A stretch of 33,971 nucleotides of DNA, taken from positions 1-33,971 of the forward strand of contig CATKHK010000172.1 of NCBI GenBank assembly GCA_949751835.1, written 5' to 3'. Under the pieces are notes generated by a model, which worked only from the letters and a program-made list of their open reading frames with translations, was not told the origin of the DNA and ran no database searches. The DNA is from Blepharisma japonicum. Lineage: Eukaryota > Ciliophora > Heterotrichea > Heterotrichida > Blepharismidae. The stretch's first letter is position 1; every line of letters starts with the position of its first letter. Shown piece after piece: positions 18,401 to 29,690 of this stretch. Position numbers and translations under genes: made by a program.

Positions 18401-21386
18401 TCTTGGAAATGGTCTTATGTATCAACCCCTGATAATAGTAAAGCATCTACTCTTGCTGCAAGTACTACAACTCAAAAATTGTCAATCTCGAAGAGCATGT
18501 TTACTGCTGGTGGTCCTTATTCTTTTACAGCAACTGCTTCTCAAGACAATGGCGGCACAGCAATTACTGGGAGCGCTACAGTGTCGATTACAGTTACATC
18601 ATCTCCTTTATACATTGAGCTATCAAAAAGTAGTGGACAAATTTCATCATCGAAGCACTATATCATTAATGCTAATAAGTCTAAAGATCCAAATAATTCT
18701 ACAACATCTCTTAGTTATGCTTGGATATGTGCTAATCATGAAGACGGGCCCACATGCACTGGCGCAGATAGTGCAGCCTTGCTAAGCGGTGAAACAAAGA
18801 GTGAACTCACTATTCCTTCTTCAAGAATAGTAAAGGGTGCGAATTGGGATATAGCTTGCACAATTTCAAAAGATACTAGAACTGCAAGCTTAACTGCCAC
18901 TATCACTGTCCTTAATGTTGCTACATCTAGTTCAAATAAAATCCCAGCAATTGCTACAAAGACTAATAGCCAGGAGAAGAATAAATACTCAGCAATTGTT
19001 TCTGCAAGCAGTGGATCTACATTTATATGGTCACAGAAATCTGGATCATCGATTGATATATCACCAAATAATCTTCCATCTCTTTCAATTTCTGCAGGAT
19101 CAATTGCTGATGGAATGTCATATGTTTTCACTTTAAAGATTACAGATGCTAGTAGTGTGAGCTTAAGTGTGGACTTATCTATCTCAATTAACTTAGACGC
19201 ATCCTGTTAAACTGATCCCAAGTATCTCCAAAAAAGCGGAATTGGCTTGATTGATACATTTTCAATTTCAATTGCAGAGTGTATTGTTCTTGATCCACTT
19301 CTTTACACACATCAATATTATCTGGTTAGCGCAAAAGACACAAAATACGCTATAGGGTCCACAACTGAAGAAAATCAAATTTCAACTAAATTGTCTGCAG
19401 GTTATCAGGCTGTTTCTGCTCATGTTTGTGATCAACCTGAAACTTGTAATGACTATTCATCTAAACATTTACAATAAGCAAATACTCTCCTTCAAGGCGT
19501 TTAGATACTAGTTCATTGATGGATGCTTACTTATCAATGACTCTTGATCCAGATAATATTCCTTCTTCTATTACTTTGTTTTTCTCCAACGCTTCTATTG
19601 ATAGTTCTTTGTTTGCAAAGATGTGGTTGATTTGCAATCTTAGTTCAGAGTCTAAGCAGCATGACAACAACACTACTGCAAAATATTCTAGGATCTGTTT
19701 ACTCAATGACTGGACAAACTGCTTTAATGAGCATTAGTATGTATGATCAGATAATAACTTGGCTTAATAGTATTTTGACTACTTTTAGCACACTCTATCC
19801 AGTCAAGATAATATGAACACAGTGATCATGATAGGTGAGAGTTACCTGAAATATGGAAATAGTACCAACTTATAAGATTTGAGCTTTGAACAATCTGTTC
19901 TGTACATCAATAGCTTTTATCTGACTTGGGCAATTAAAGCCACCTATGAGGACTTAGCAACTCAATCTTCGCTAAGTGGAAAGCAAAATATTGATAATAT
20001 CATGATTTATAAATACAGAAACTTTAAAGTAGAAATGTAAATGCAACTAAGGAATACTCAAAGAGCAGAGTTCTTACTTATCCAAGCACACTTGAATTTG
20101 ATGATGAAAGTATTATGAGCATGGAAGCAAATTTCTACACAGGGTACACAGATGATCTATTTTCTGATATGGCTATATTCAGCTTTGGAAATTCAGGTAC
20201 ATACAAAGATTATACTCTTACTGCTACAGATGAAACCTATGTCCCATACTCCTCTTCAGACTATCCATTCCTTATTGAGTTGCCTTACCACAAGGATATT
20301 TCAGATGGTATGGAGCGGGGTTGCCAGTATTATAATGAGACATCATGAAATTGGACCGATTCTAACTGCAAGATAGCAGAAGTAAATAGCACAACTCAAA
20401 CGATCACATTCAAGGTCTATCACTTCTCAATGTACAGACTCACTGAGATTAATTCTAGTGAAAATTCTCCACCATATGTCCCAACAACAAGCGCGAGTTG
20501 TGACGATAACTATGCTCCTATTTGCATTATTGTTGTTACTTTGTTAATTGGCTTGATTCTTGCTCAAATCATGGCTATTATTGACAGAATTAGTCATCCT
20601 TCAGCTGCTCAAGCCCTTGAAAAGATGTACCTCACAACTCACCATCTCATTCTCCTAGACCAACTGAAAGAGGGCTTATGCGCCACGATATAAGTGCTCA
20701 TGCATCTCAAGGAGAAGAGTCTGTTGAAATCGGAGATTCAGGCAGTTCAGATGACGAAATTGTTGTGTCTTAAGAAATTGATTTAACAGAAAACTCGATT
20801 GTTCAGCAAGTCGCATGCCCAGCTGATGATGAGAAACCTGAGGCTGATGTCAAGTATGAGCTTCAAGAATTAATTGAAGGACATTTAACTTTTTGACTTT
20901 CTATTATAGGCCAACATTTATCAGAATTACAAGATTATTTACTTTGGTGTAGCAATCATCTTTGAATTATTGCTTGAAGGATTATTCTACATTGGATCTG
21001 AAGACACCAACTCAGGAAGTGAAACAACAACTCAGACTCTATTTGATAACTATGAAGGAAACTACTTCGGATATATGATCTTGGCTTTAGCAATTACAAT
21101 CCCAGTTGAAATCTTTATGATAGTTGCATTTAGCATTGATCGAATTAAAGATCCACAGTGGTCAGCAGCTGCAGTAACTCTCGGGGTTGCCATTATTTTT
21201 GGTTCAATCGCCGGAATTGTTATGCTAAGCTATGATTTCTGTCATAAATGGAGTGGATACTGGGCTGTGAGCTTCTTATGGGGGATATTGGTTGAGATCT
21301 TTATTATGGAAACAATCTATATGATTGTCAGATACTTTATCATTCAAGCTTTTCCTCCAGTCGAAGAATCCAAATCTAAGGCTTAA
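15491..21386 (+). CDS. Giant Cys-rich / REJ-like / GPS-like / multi-TM surface protein
   Basis: In order: furin-like Cys repeats (15495-17710), interrupted by a removable insert at 16381-16675; an REJ-like region (about 17710-19900) with blocks such as SLGCGSDPLTYSADKSSG and WSYVSTPDNSK; a GPS-like motif with paired Cys and Trp (CQYYNETSWNWTDSNC, 20310-20360; its TGA at 20346 is Trp) and a later YHFSMY; then a TM helix at 20510-20590 (ICIIVVTLLIGLILAQIM). A Ser/Pro-rich loop (20640-20880) follows, then at least four TM helices (20935-21350) and an end at EESKSKA-TAA (21384-21386). REJ plus GPS plus TM is the polycystin-1/REJ architecture, abundant in heterotrichs (family knowledge). About nine single-base shifts are needed, most being lost A residues. 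A few in-frame TAA and TAG codons (19209, 20773, 20907) can be Gln. Confidence 0.72.
16381..16675 (+). other. 295-bp AT-rich insert, candidate internal eliminated sequence
   Basis: The 8-mer ATGCAAAG occurs at 16381-16388 and again at 16676-16683. Deleting 295 bp between them joins NCEECK to the next repeat and gives CEECKDKTHM...PGQCKC (after restoring one A). This is exactly the order of the neighbouring Cys unit (KCDTCKDTTNM...PGTCTC). The insert is about 80% A+T, has no GT..AG ends in the right place, no reading frame and no visible terminal inverted repeats. It could be a germline-limited segment, a MITE-like insertion with an 8-bp target duplication, or an unusual intron. Confidence 0.6.
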
Positions 21387-22149
21387 ATAACCTTTCATTC
21401 TTAATTTTGTGTTATTAATTAGATTAATTCATATTAATTTATCTTCTTTTATGTTTGGGATTACAAGGAGATTATTTAATATTGATTTATGAAAATATAA
21501 AAATTTATAAGGTAAATTTATCAATAATAATAATAATGCTAATAATAAATGTCTTCTATTTAAATATATAGATTCAGTTAAAAATGAATTCTTGAGATCT
21601 ATTTATGATCGTTTTAATTTAATCTAATTCTTTTTAATCTAAATAAAATAAATAACTTTCATTATTTAAATTTTAATGCTACTCGTTATATGCTTGATGA
21701 GTTTTTTTATAAAAATTATTTAAATTAAGACATAAAATAAGATATTTTAGCATAAATAATATTTTATTAAAATATATGGCTTAAGATTATTAAATTCATG
21801 CATTTATCGAGATATTACAGAATTAAAATCAATAATTAATGGAGATTTGTTGATATCAAACTTCATTTGCTATTTGATTCCTTAGAAACTCAGCTAACTA
21901 TCTAATATTTTAATTTTAAAATTTTGCTTGAAATAATATGAGGTATTTAACCTAATCAGGAGAAAGTAGAATGAAAATTGCATCGCAGATATTTGGTCAA
22001 AGTTTATAGTTTGCTTTAGGTTTAATTTGAATAGCCTAGAAAATCAATTTCAATTCTCTTTAGATTTTTATTATTATTTATCATTCATTCGGATTGTGAT
22101 TATCTTAAAATGAATTTAATACCTATTATTTGTCCAAATTAATTGAAAT
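21387..22149. other. AT-rich intergenic region
   Basis: About 760 bp of roughly 80% A+T follow the stop of the giant gene. There are runs of ATA and AAT (21520-21560) but no frame on either strand that reads like a protein. I see no RNA gene or repeat of note. It probably contains the short 3' end of the giant gene and spacer. Confidence 0.4.
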
Positions 22150-23080
22150 AAGAAAAAACTTATTTAGAATTTACAAGTTCACTTCCTTTGTTAGCAGTAA
22201 TCGTTTAAATCTGAATTCTCTAAAGGCATGAATTGAATAATATCTCATAAAGCAGAATTTTTTAATGCATACCTGTTAGAGTTAAACTCAATCAAATTGG
22301 AAACTCTGATTGCCTAATGTCTAATAATGATAAGGACGAAAAAAAGGACAATTATTTCATATTTGTTATGCAATTATCCATTAAGATTAATAAAATATAA
22401 TAGATATTTTTCAATCGTTTTGCATAAAGCCCAGTTCTTTAAATTTTATTAAAATAGATAGGATTAATAATCTAATTTGATGATAATCGCTTAAATTCTT
22501 TAAAACCTCAAACATCTGAATCTCCCTATTGTAATTTATTTCGAATAAGACTTTAAAGTCAAGCCAATTAATAATATGCCAAATCCAAAGACTGGAAAAG
22601 TATTGCAGCCATAAGTATTGAAAGTGCCTACAAAGGAATGAATAGGCTCTTCATCTTTAATTTTTTTGAGTCAATCTTCATGATGTTTAGCAAAATGTAG
22701 CCATTTGCTACAGCTAACTAGAAGATGTACTGCTCATAGTCAATTTAGGGTTTAAAGATACATTTGATAAGTAAGATAAGCTCTCAGCTTCATTAAAATT
22801 TCCAGTCAATTTCGATTTGCCCAATGTTTATATTTCTTTTTTTAGATAGTTTGCATTGATAAGCTGAAATCTTGCATAATTGGCAAAATACCTTACACTT
22901 TTACCTCATAAAGGCAAATCAATATTATCAAGGCTATCATATAATCACTAGCCCTAAACTTCATCTCATCATTAAATTCTACATCAGAAGCGATATCTAT
23001 CCGAATTTAAATTTATCAGATATAATTTCTAACTTATACAAAATAATAATTTTTTTTATTTAATAGCGCAATCTAATTTG
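22150..23080 (-). CDS. Probable helical protein seen only with table 28
   Basis: No standard-code frame of interest exists here. Reading TAA/TAG as Gln and TGA as Trp, the minus strand gives protein-like stretches: VEFNDEMKFRASDYM, GNFNEAESLSYLSNVSLNP, QLAVANGYILLNIMKID, KDEEPIHSFVGTFNTYG and FGFGILLIGLTLK. The second and third resemble TPR-type helix pairs. Several frame changes link them, at A or T runs. The part below 22530 is weaker. The start and stop are not defined, and because every frame is open under this code, composition is the only guide. The family is unknown. Confidence 0.35.
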
Positions 23081-23531
23081 AAGGAAGAATATAGTTTTTA
23101 AGGAAAATTAGATTAACTTTGTAGGAATTCATTTTATCTTATTTTCTTTGAATTGCTTGCTAAATTCTATGCAATCAATTACTAATGTGACTTTAAAATT
23201 TTGTTGTTGTATTATCTTTAGCCAAAGCTTGTAAGAAAAATTCAAAAAAGTATATATGTGATTTTTGATTAGAGAGGTTTAATTTCGATATCTTCAGATT
23301 ATAATAATTTGAGAAATTTGATTGATTGATCAAGAAGTGTAGTTAATTTTAGGCAAGAGAGCCAATCCCCTCAATTCTAGAATGCAAAATTTAATCAAGA
23401 AATCCTAATTTCCCATATCAAAATACTAAAGATTATTAAAAAAATTAATTAAGAATAAAAATTTATCCTTTAAGTAAAATTAAATTTTGCTGGAAACTAA
23501 TAATATGAACTTATGCTAACTATAAGCTTAA
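23081..23531. other. AT-rich spacer
   Basis: About 450 bp of A+T-rich sequence lie between two divergent candidate genes. I see no convincing frame, repeat or RNA. Promoters of both neighbours would lie here. Confidence 0.35.
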
Positions 23532-24500
23532 ATGAATTCTTATGAAGAAGGAGAAGAAAAATTAAATAACCATGCTGGAAAAGAATTGATAAGAATTACA
23601 AGCTTTTTCAAATAGAATAATGATTCCTAATTTTTGAGTCAATGAATATAGATAAAATCAAAGTATCACAAAGCGAAATTATGGCTCGATTGATGTGCTA
23701 TGAAATAAATCTGGATGAAATCCTCATATTAGCTTTTATAAGTAAAATTTTCATAGCCTTAGTATTTCAAAACTAAAGTCTTCGGAAAATAGTTGAGTTA
23801 ATTTAGATTTCTTTGAATTTTAATGCTAAAAGTAAAGTTTAGAAAAGATTCGAAAGTATAGAACCACCAGAAGATCCTATGGGGGTGAGGCTCAAACTAA
23901 GTTTATGTTTATTCAGTAATAAGTTTAGGCTATATTTAATTGATTAGCTTTATAAAGTATCCTAAGAGAATTGCAGAGAGCCAATTCGCTCTGGCTTAAA
24001 TTAGTTTATTATTTAATTAAAATGGGAAGGCTTTTAGCTGCAATTCTATTTACATTTATGTCCTTTTAGGTCTGTCTGAAAATCCAAAGCGTGCCATTTG
24101 AAAAACAGAAATAGATTATAAAAAATTATTAAGAATATCTTTTGAAGATGAAATTTTCTAGGTTTATAAAATAAATTAGAATCTTTTGTAAATATCATCA
24201 TGAAAATATTAAAATTTCATAAGTTCAGAAAATTTCTATTTATTTGGAGATATATCATTTTTTAATCAAAGAAATGCTCAATTTGCAAGTTGTACAGAGC
24301 TCACAAAACTGGCTTAGAACTTTCTCAAAAATTAAAAAACTCAATAAAATATGCGGACAACTTTCCATATCTAGAGCATGTTTAAACTTGCAACTCTCAA
24401 ATCAATGCATTCATGAATGTTGGAAAATAAAATTTTAATTGCAGCATTGAGATTATTTTTAAAGATTTAGCTAAGGAGATTTAAAAAGAACAGAATAATA
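23532..24500 (+). CDS. Probable helical repeat protein seen only with table 28
   Basis: ATG 23532 opens MNSYEEGEEKLNNHAGKELI. After frame changes the best reading continues YSVISLGYIQLISFIKYPKR, ALAQISLLFNQNGKAF, LLGLSENPKRAIWKTEIDY, SENFYLFGDISFFNQRN and FKLATLKSMHS. It carries many TAA/TAG codons read as Gln. A related block at about 29691-29900 (SLGYISVIDLKRLLREW, NVYRKAF) supports this frame, because the two copies align best in it. The A-L-x-x-L-G spacing recalls TPR-like repeats but is not diagnostic. A competing frame (MGRLLAAILFTFMSF), which mimics a signal peptide, was judged a shadow. The stop is not defined. Confidence 0.38.
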
Positions 24501-24736
24501 TTTTAACATTTCAATTAAAACTTGAAGGCTATAAAGTTGTCGTAGTAGCCTGTGACATACCTAGAAGACAGAGATTTCGAGAAAAAGCCTAAAATAATTA
24601 ATACTTTCCTTCATTTTTCGCATAACTAGTTTACGCATAACCTTAGCATTTATTTTACTTGGCTGTGCTGATGGTCTGTGACCAAACTGGAGAGTAACTC
24701 ACTTTGGGGTAATGAGCTAACTCACTTAGTTTGAAA

Positions 24737-26834
24737 ATGCCATCTATAAATAAGATTTTTAAAATTTTTGGTAAGCTTAAATATTGTTATTTTGTTGAAG
24801 ACGTTGAACTAATCGCTGGCCCTATTAAAGAGTCTGAGGCAAATCTCAAGAAAAAATACTAATACTACAAATGAAGAAGCAAAGGAGCCAATCAAATTCC
24901 ATGATGAAACTGAAGAATCTGAGCAGACCAAAAAGACGCCTGTTAATGAAGGAAAAAAAAAAGAAGAGTCTCTTTCCAGTGCAGAATTTGATGTTGCAGG
25001 AGTTTAAAGGCCAGATGCAGCTAAAATGTGAGAAATTTATCTAATATAATTATTCAAAAGTAATCAGAAACTGCAAAAGTAGAAGAGACTACAGAGGAAA
25101 AGGTAAAAAGTTAAAACAGAGCATAAAGCTCCTCATCGAGATGTTTAAAAAGTGAAAGCTGGAATAACCGAGTGAATCTTAGGTGGAGATTAATTTTACA
25201 GATGAAGAAACTGCAGCCATCAATGCCGCTGACACTCAAGAAGTTTAACTTGCAGAAGCTAGTCATGAATCTAGAGAGTAAAATTTGAAATTTTGAAAAG
25301 GCAAAGTGAGAAATAGCTGCGAAATTCCAAGAGGAAACTGAATTCCTGAAGAAAAACCTTTAAACTGAATAAGTTACAGCAGAATTTGCTGTGAAAAAGC
25401 CAGCTCATGCTGAAGAGAAATAGGTTAATGATAAAAAGAGCCAATTAATAGAGGAAAAGACTAAATTCTTGCATAGTAAATTAAAAGTAAAATAGATCTA
25501 AGCAAAAATCTATTCTCGAAGTAAGGAAACAGCATAAGTCTCTGTTCCTTCAGAAGAAGATAATAATGAAATTAAACCTGTAAAGCAAGAAGAGTATTTA
25601 GAAGTGTCTGCGGAAGCAAGCTTTAAAAAAAAAAGCTGCAGAGAATGATCATTAGAAGCGCAAAGTAAAAATTCCCCAGAAAAATCTGAAGAGACTAAAA
25701 ATTCATGAACCTTAATAAAAATTTATTTAAGCCCTGAACTTAAAAGTCGCAAAACCTTTAATAATCACTATGATTGGGAAGTCAATTGGAATATGTGGAG
25801 GCAACGAGAGAAATTAAGTTGAAACCCCTTTCACATAAGCCTTGATGGAATCACTGAATTTGCAAAAGAAGAAATTTTTCAAATTGATCAAAGTATTTAT
25901 TGACCATTAAGGAGAAGGTCCAAGGCTTTAATCATACTTCATAGCCACAGAGCTAAACTTGCAACCGCAGATTCCTAAGTGAAGAATAATTTGCTAAAGC
26001 CCAATGAAATGATTTAAATGATTAAATACATCTTCAGACATGATTAAACTCTGCACCTTGAATTCAATATTGGCAAATAAATTGGAGCTAGTTTTTCAAA
26101 TTTAAAGAAAAACATCGACGTTATTGATGCTTCAAACTAACTGAGACTTTGCTTTGCCTGTAGTCGAGTACGATCCCCTTTTCATCTGCAAAGATTTGCT
26201 AAAGCAGTTGGAGCAAAAAGAGGAATCCTCCATACTCAGCTTATACTAAAGTCAGGTCTTCAGCTTTAAGTTCAGAAAATTAGCTGAAATACTAGGTGCA
26301 GCTAAAGAAAGAGCTCAATTAATCATGATAAGCCAAACATACTCAGTTAAAAGGCCAATTTCTGAATAGCCAAGGAATTTTTCCATCATCCGTTGTAATA
26401 TTTTTGATCTTTATCAGAGGGTTGATGTACACCAGAGCATTCTTCGAAGCATATGTCGATGAAATTGCATTATGTGAAGCTCATATTGATCGAACTGGAT
26501 GCCACTTGATCTGAGAAGCTATAAACGCTGTTAAAGTATGTGTCAGAGTATTTGAATGATTTGGATAATAAGAGACTCAACTGGAGAAGAGAATCTAAAC
26601 TTGAAAGTTATGGAATCGCTTCAAGGCAGAGCTATAGTCATTAAGTTTAATAAAATAAATATGATTGAAGCAGATTTGCTTCCTGGTAATGAGTCTGAGG
26701 CGAGGGAGGAGTTCTTTAACGGTCTTACCGACGGTAAGAGATGCAAAATGCAAGCGAAGTTCTGTCATGCTGATATGAGATATGAATGCTCATTCATTAG
26801 ATCATATTTAGAATACACAAAACCCCTAAGTTAA
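24737..26834 (+). CDS. Glu-rich protein with conserved C-terminal domain, copy A
   Basis: The start is ATG 24737 (MPSINKIFKIFGK) and the end TAA 26832-26834 (EYTKPLS-TAA). An acidic, low-complexity N-terminal half (EEAKEPIKFHDETE, SESQVEINFTDEETAA) is followed by a globular half shared with copy B: SIGICGGNE, IDHQGEGPRLQSYFIATEL, QMIKYIFRHDQTLHLEF, RAFFEAYVDEIALC, then IRDSTGEENLNLKVMESL and a Cys/His-containing end (KRCKMQAKFCHADMRYEC). The last part might bind a metal (inference). TAG at 25180 matches TAG at 30128 in copy C; TAA at 26045 matches TAA at 12911 in copy B. At least five shifts occur. The family is not recognised. Convergent with the coiled-coil gene, with 3 bp between stops. 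Confidence 0.5.
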
Positions 26835-27465
26835 TTGCTAAAGACCCATTTCCTCTGCCAATATTCTTATTCCTTGATAATCTCTCCTAAAATCACTGGA
26901 GATCTCAACGTATTTCCTTTCCAACTTGCTTGAAGGATTAAACTTCAGCCATCTGGACTTTATAAGCCCTTAAAGCCTTAGAACAAACAAACCTTTATCA
27001 AATTTATGGAGTCAAAGGAAAATATTTCACTGACAATAATGAAAAATATACATATACCCATTTTGCATTTTCTTTTTCTATTGATTTTTTCATAATCTCT
27101 ACCCAACCTTCTTTTTCACTAACCTCAGCCCTCAGCAACGGCTCACTCTTTTCCAAGGTTTCACCAATGATTTTCAATTTTTCAATGATATTGTTTTAGA
27201 TTTTAAGCTTTTAGCTGGCTTTCCTTTGTCTATAATGATTTTTGCTGAGAAGATTGGCTGGCTTCCCACACTTTCATGCTTCCGCATCTATATTTGCTTT
27301 GAATTTTTCAGTCTGCCAAATCTTGATGCTTGGCTTTATTTTTCTCAGTTTAGCCTGGCAATTTCTATCTCGACTGTTTTATTTGCCATTTTGATCAAAG
27401 TTAGCATTTACTGCTTTCTAAGTTCTAAAGTTTCAATATAAATAAAGATGCTTACAATTTTTAGC
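25516..27465. repeat. Inverted duplication, right arm (1.95 kb)
   Basis: This arm pairs with 11490-13441 in inverted order. Both genes in it continue beyond the arm on both sides, whereas in the left arm both are cut. The right arm is therefore likely the original and the left arm a partial copy moved by recombination. Confidence 0.65.
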
Positions 27466-28509
27466 ATAGGTCTTCTTGGAGACCATTATCTTTTCTTGAA
27501 GATCAGAAATCTATTCTAAAAATTTTTATTCTTCAATGCTTCTCATATTTGTAGCTCTGTATAATCCCACAATTCCTGTCAAATATTTATTCAGCCAAGC
27601 ATGACGTTCTTTTAGTTTCAAAAGCTCTGCTTTATCATCTATTCTGCCTTGAAAAATGCGTTTTGATACTTTATCGCGTCCTTAATAGCACTTATGCCGA
27701 GAAGTAGTGATGGCTGCAATTTTTCGTCCTAAATATTGTTTGATCTATATTAGTTTGCTCAAGCTTTAGACTTGCTCATTTTCCCCTGAAATTTTTTCTT
27801 TTAGATCTCAATGCAGAGTGTAGACGTGACTTCTTCACCTTCAATGATTTTCTTTGATGTTTAATGATTATGTGAGATTTCTGAAGTTCGTTGTATCTTT
27901 CATTGACTTCAAAATAAAACTTTTCTTATACAGCAAATTTGAAATATTAGATATCATTTCTGAGGCAGTCCTCTGAAATTCCAAGATGCTTCTTGATTCT
28001 GTCAGGCTTCGAGGACTCTTGTATTGGTAGGCTACAATTTTTCGGCTTCTAATTATGATTTGCCTTACTTAAAGCCTATTTTGAAAGCACAATTTTTTTC
28101 CTAGGTAATTCCTTTATTGCTTGTGAGTTTCGTTTGGTTGACGTAAATTTGAAGTAGAGTTGATTAGTTTTTTTCAATTTACTTGTCTCTAGCATATAGC
28201 TTTTTAATCTTTCGTTCAAATAATTCCCTCTTCATTTTCTCCTAGACAGTCAATCTGATTCTGAACTCATATCCACTGCATCTTTCTATCTTTTCATTGC
28301 CTTCTTAAATCTTAAATGCTAGGTCGATTCGTCCCTTATGTTGTCTGTTTGAGTAATGTATATTTTTGGCAGCTAAAATACTTTCTCTTCTTTGAATAAC
28401 TTTCTTCCCTCCATGCTTCCTCGCACAATTGCCCAAGATTTTCTTTTTCTTCAGTCAGATCTTGCTCTTTTGCTTCTGCTACAGCTTCATGAATTTCTAT
28501 TCCTTTCAT
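26838..28509 (-). CDS. Basic coiled-coil protein, copy A, about 560 aa
   Basis: The minus strand starts at ATG 28509-28507 (MKGIEIHEAVAEAKEQDL) and reads a largely helical, Lys/Arg-rich protein. Segments are EEKENLGQLCEEAWREE, MKRELFERKIKKLYARDK, KPDRIKKHLGISEDCLRN, KFYFEVNERYNELQKSH, RIDDKAELLKLKERHAW and LNKYLTGIVGLYRATNMR. It ends EIMKKSIEKENAKW...AEEMGL at TAG 26840-26838. More than ten TAA/TAG codons lie at positions suiting Gln, and hardly anything is visible under the standard code. Several single-base shifts are needed. It may be a cytoskeletal or basal-body type coiled coil, but no family is recognised. The upstream reading (LLLVSSTAQSLQSSVLLLF) beyond 28509 is treated as non-coding. 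Confidence 0.48.
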
Positions 28510-29690
28510 AGGTTACATTCTTACATTTCAGCTTTAATAATTTAATTTCTTCTATATATAATTTTATTGAAATACTTTGTGCCAAAAAGAACAGCAGCAA
28601 GACACTAGATTGGAGACTCTGGGCAGTACTGGAGACGAGTAGTAATGTGTGAGTCTGCTGTATTCTGAGAAGGTTAGTGCGGTGGAAGTTTTCCAAACTA
28701 TGGCTGTATAAACCTGTCTTGATTTTCTTTAACCAGCATCGAATGGTCGATGTAGGTGCTACCTGATGATCAAATAGTGCACTTTAGAATTAAACTTTAC
28801 AGTTTGACTATTCGCACTTGAAAATAGTTTTTGTCGAAATTTTGGAAAATTATTTTTAAGTGAAGAAAAGAGAAATACCGTAACCACAGCAGTAGCATCT
28901 GAAAAATTAAATAAATTTCTTCTTTCTAATGATCAGCTTTACTCTAATATCCTTGTTTATTATTTCATTATGTTGCTCAAGCTGCCCTGCTCCTTTCTAA
29001 GTCAAAAAGTTAATTTTTGATTTTTAGCGTGCTAATAAGAAGCTGTCACTATTAAGGGTATTGAAAAGGGTTCCTTCACACGATGACTATTTAATAACGA
29101 TTATTTTTTTTGGACTATCTGTTTTTGGCCTATTTTTTCACCTATTTTTTTTCAACTATTTTTTTAGCAGTATAGCTCTCTGTAAAACTGCAAGGCAGAT
29201 CTAGACTGCCTTTATAGCAATATACGCCAAAAATTTTGGTCAGATGCTTAACTTCAATTTGGGGATGAGTAAGTTTATTTTCGAAAAATTAAGCTAAATA
29301 TTATAAAGTGTCATCTCGAATAGTTTTATCACTAATAATGCCTGAAACTGCTGATATTTCTTATTTAAGCTTTCATTTTTGTAGATTTGATTTGCTTTGC
29401 TCCAGTCTTACACAATGAATAAGTGCTTTTTCTTTAAAATCTCCATATTAGCTTTTTAAACTCTAATTGATTGCAAATATTATTCAACCTTTCCTTGAGC
29501 TATTTCTTATTTTGAATTTAATTTATACGAAGGCCATTTCCTTTATGGTGAATTATTACATCAGAAAATTAATATAGTTAAGAGAGATTAGATCTTTTGA
29601 AATTTTAAGATAAAATGCAAACTTAGAAAATATCCGAAAGTATCGTTCCATTTTTTATTGCCTTTAAAGATCTAGAAAGCTAGATATTTG
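28510..29690. other. AT-rich intergenic region with T-rich repeats
   Basis: About 1.2 kb separate the divergent coiled-coil and Glu-rich genes. Weak readings exist in all frames, none convincing. The only local structure is a series of T-run repeats near 29100-29170. Promoters for both neighbours should be here. Confidence 0.35.
29094..29168 (+). repeat. Short imperfect tandem T-run repeat
   Basis: Four to five copies of a 12-16 bp unit of the form (G/C/A)CTATTTTTT occur in a row, separated by short variable bases (GGCCTATTTTTTC, ACCTATTTTTTTTC, AACTATTTTTTTAG). This looks like a simple-sequence expansion with no further sign of function. Confidence 0.5.

Noticed and set aside
18736-19131. 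131-residue minus-strand frame
   Set aside because: It lies opposite the REJ-like region, which has the consistent protein-like reading.
1700-20050. Euplotes-type programmed +1 frameshifting or TGA as Cys
   Set aside because: Shifts go in both directions and lack a common AAA-TAR site. One TGA aligns with Cys at about 16230, but the PAQR, WD40 and LINE sites require Trp.
397-21386. Blepharisma code (only TGA reassigned)
   Set aside because: TAA/TAG occur in frame inside recognised folds (thioredoxin, PAQR) and at CAG positions of a tandem repeat.
397-21386. Karyorelict code (TGA the only stop)
   Set aside because: At 4182, 4214, 6426 and 21386 reading past TAA gives long antisense or AT-driven tails before any TGA. 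Only the gene ending at 397 has a nearby TGA, so that one case is ambiguous.
24030-24110. Signal peptide starting MGRLLAAILFTF
   Set aside because: Alignment with the related block near 29850 supports another frame (NGKAFSCNS), so the hydrophobic reading is probably a shadow.
29094-29168. CRISPR or regulatory array
   Set aside because: Units are short, imperfect T runs with no spacers; simple-sequence expansion explains them.
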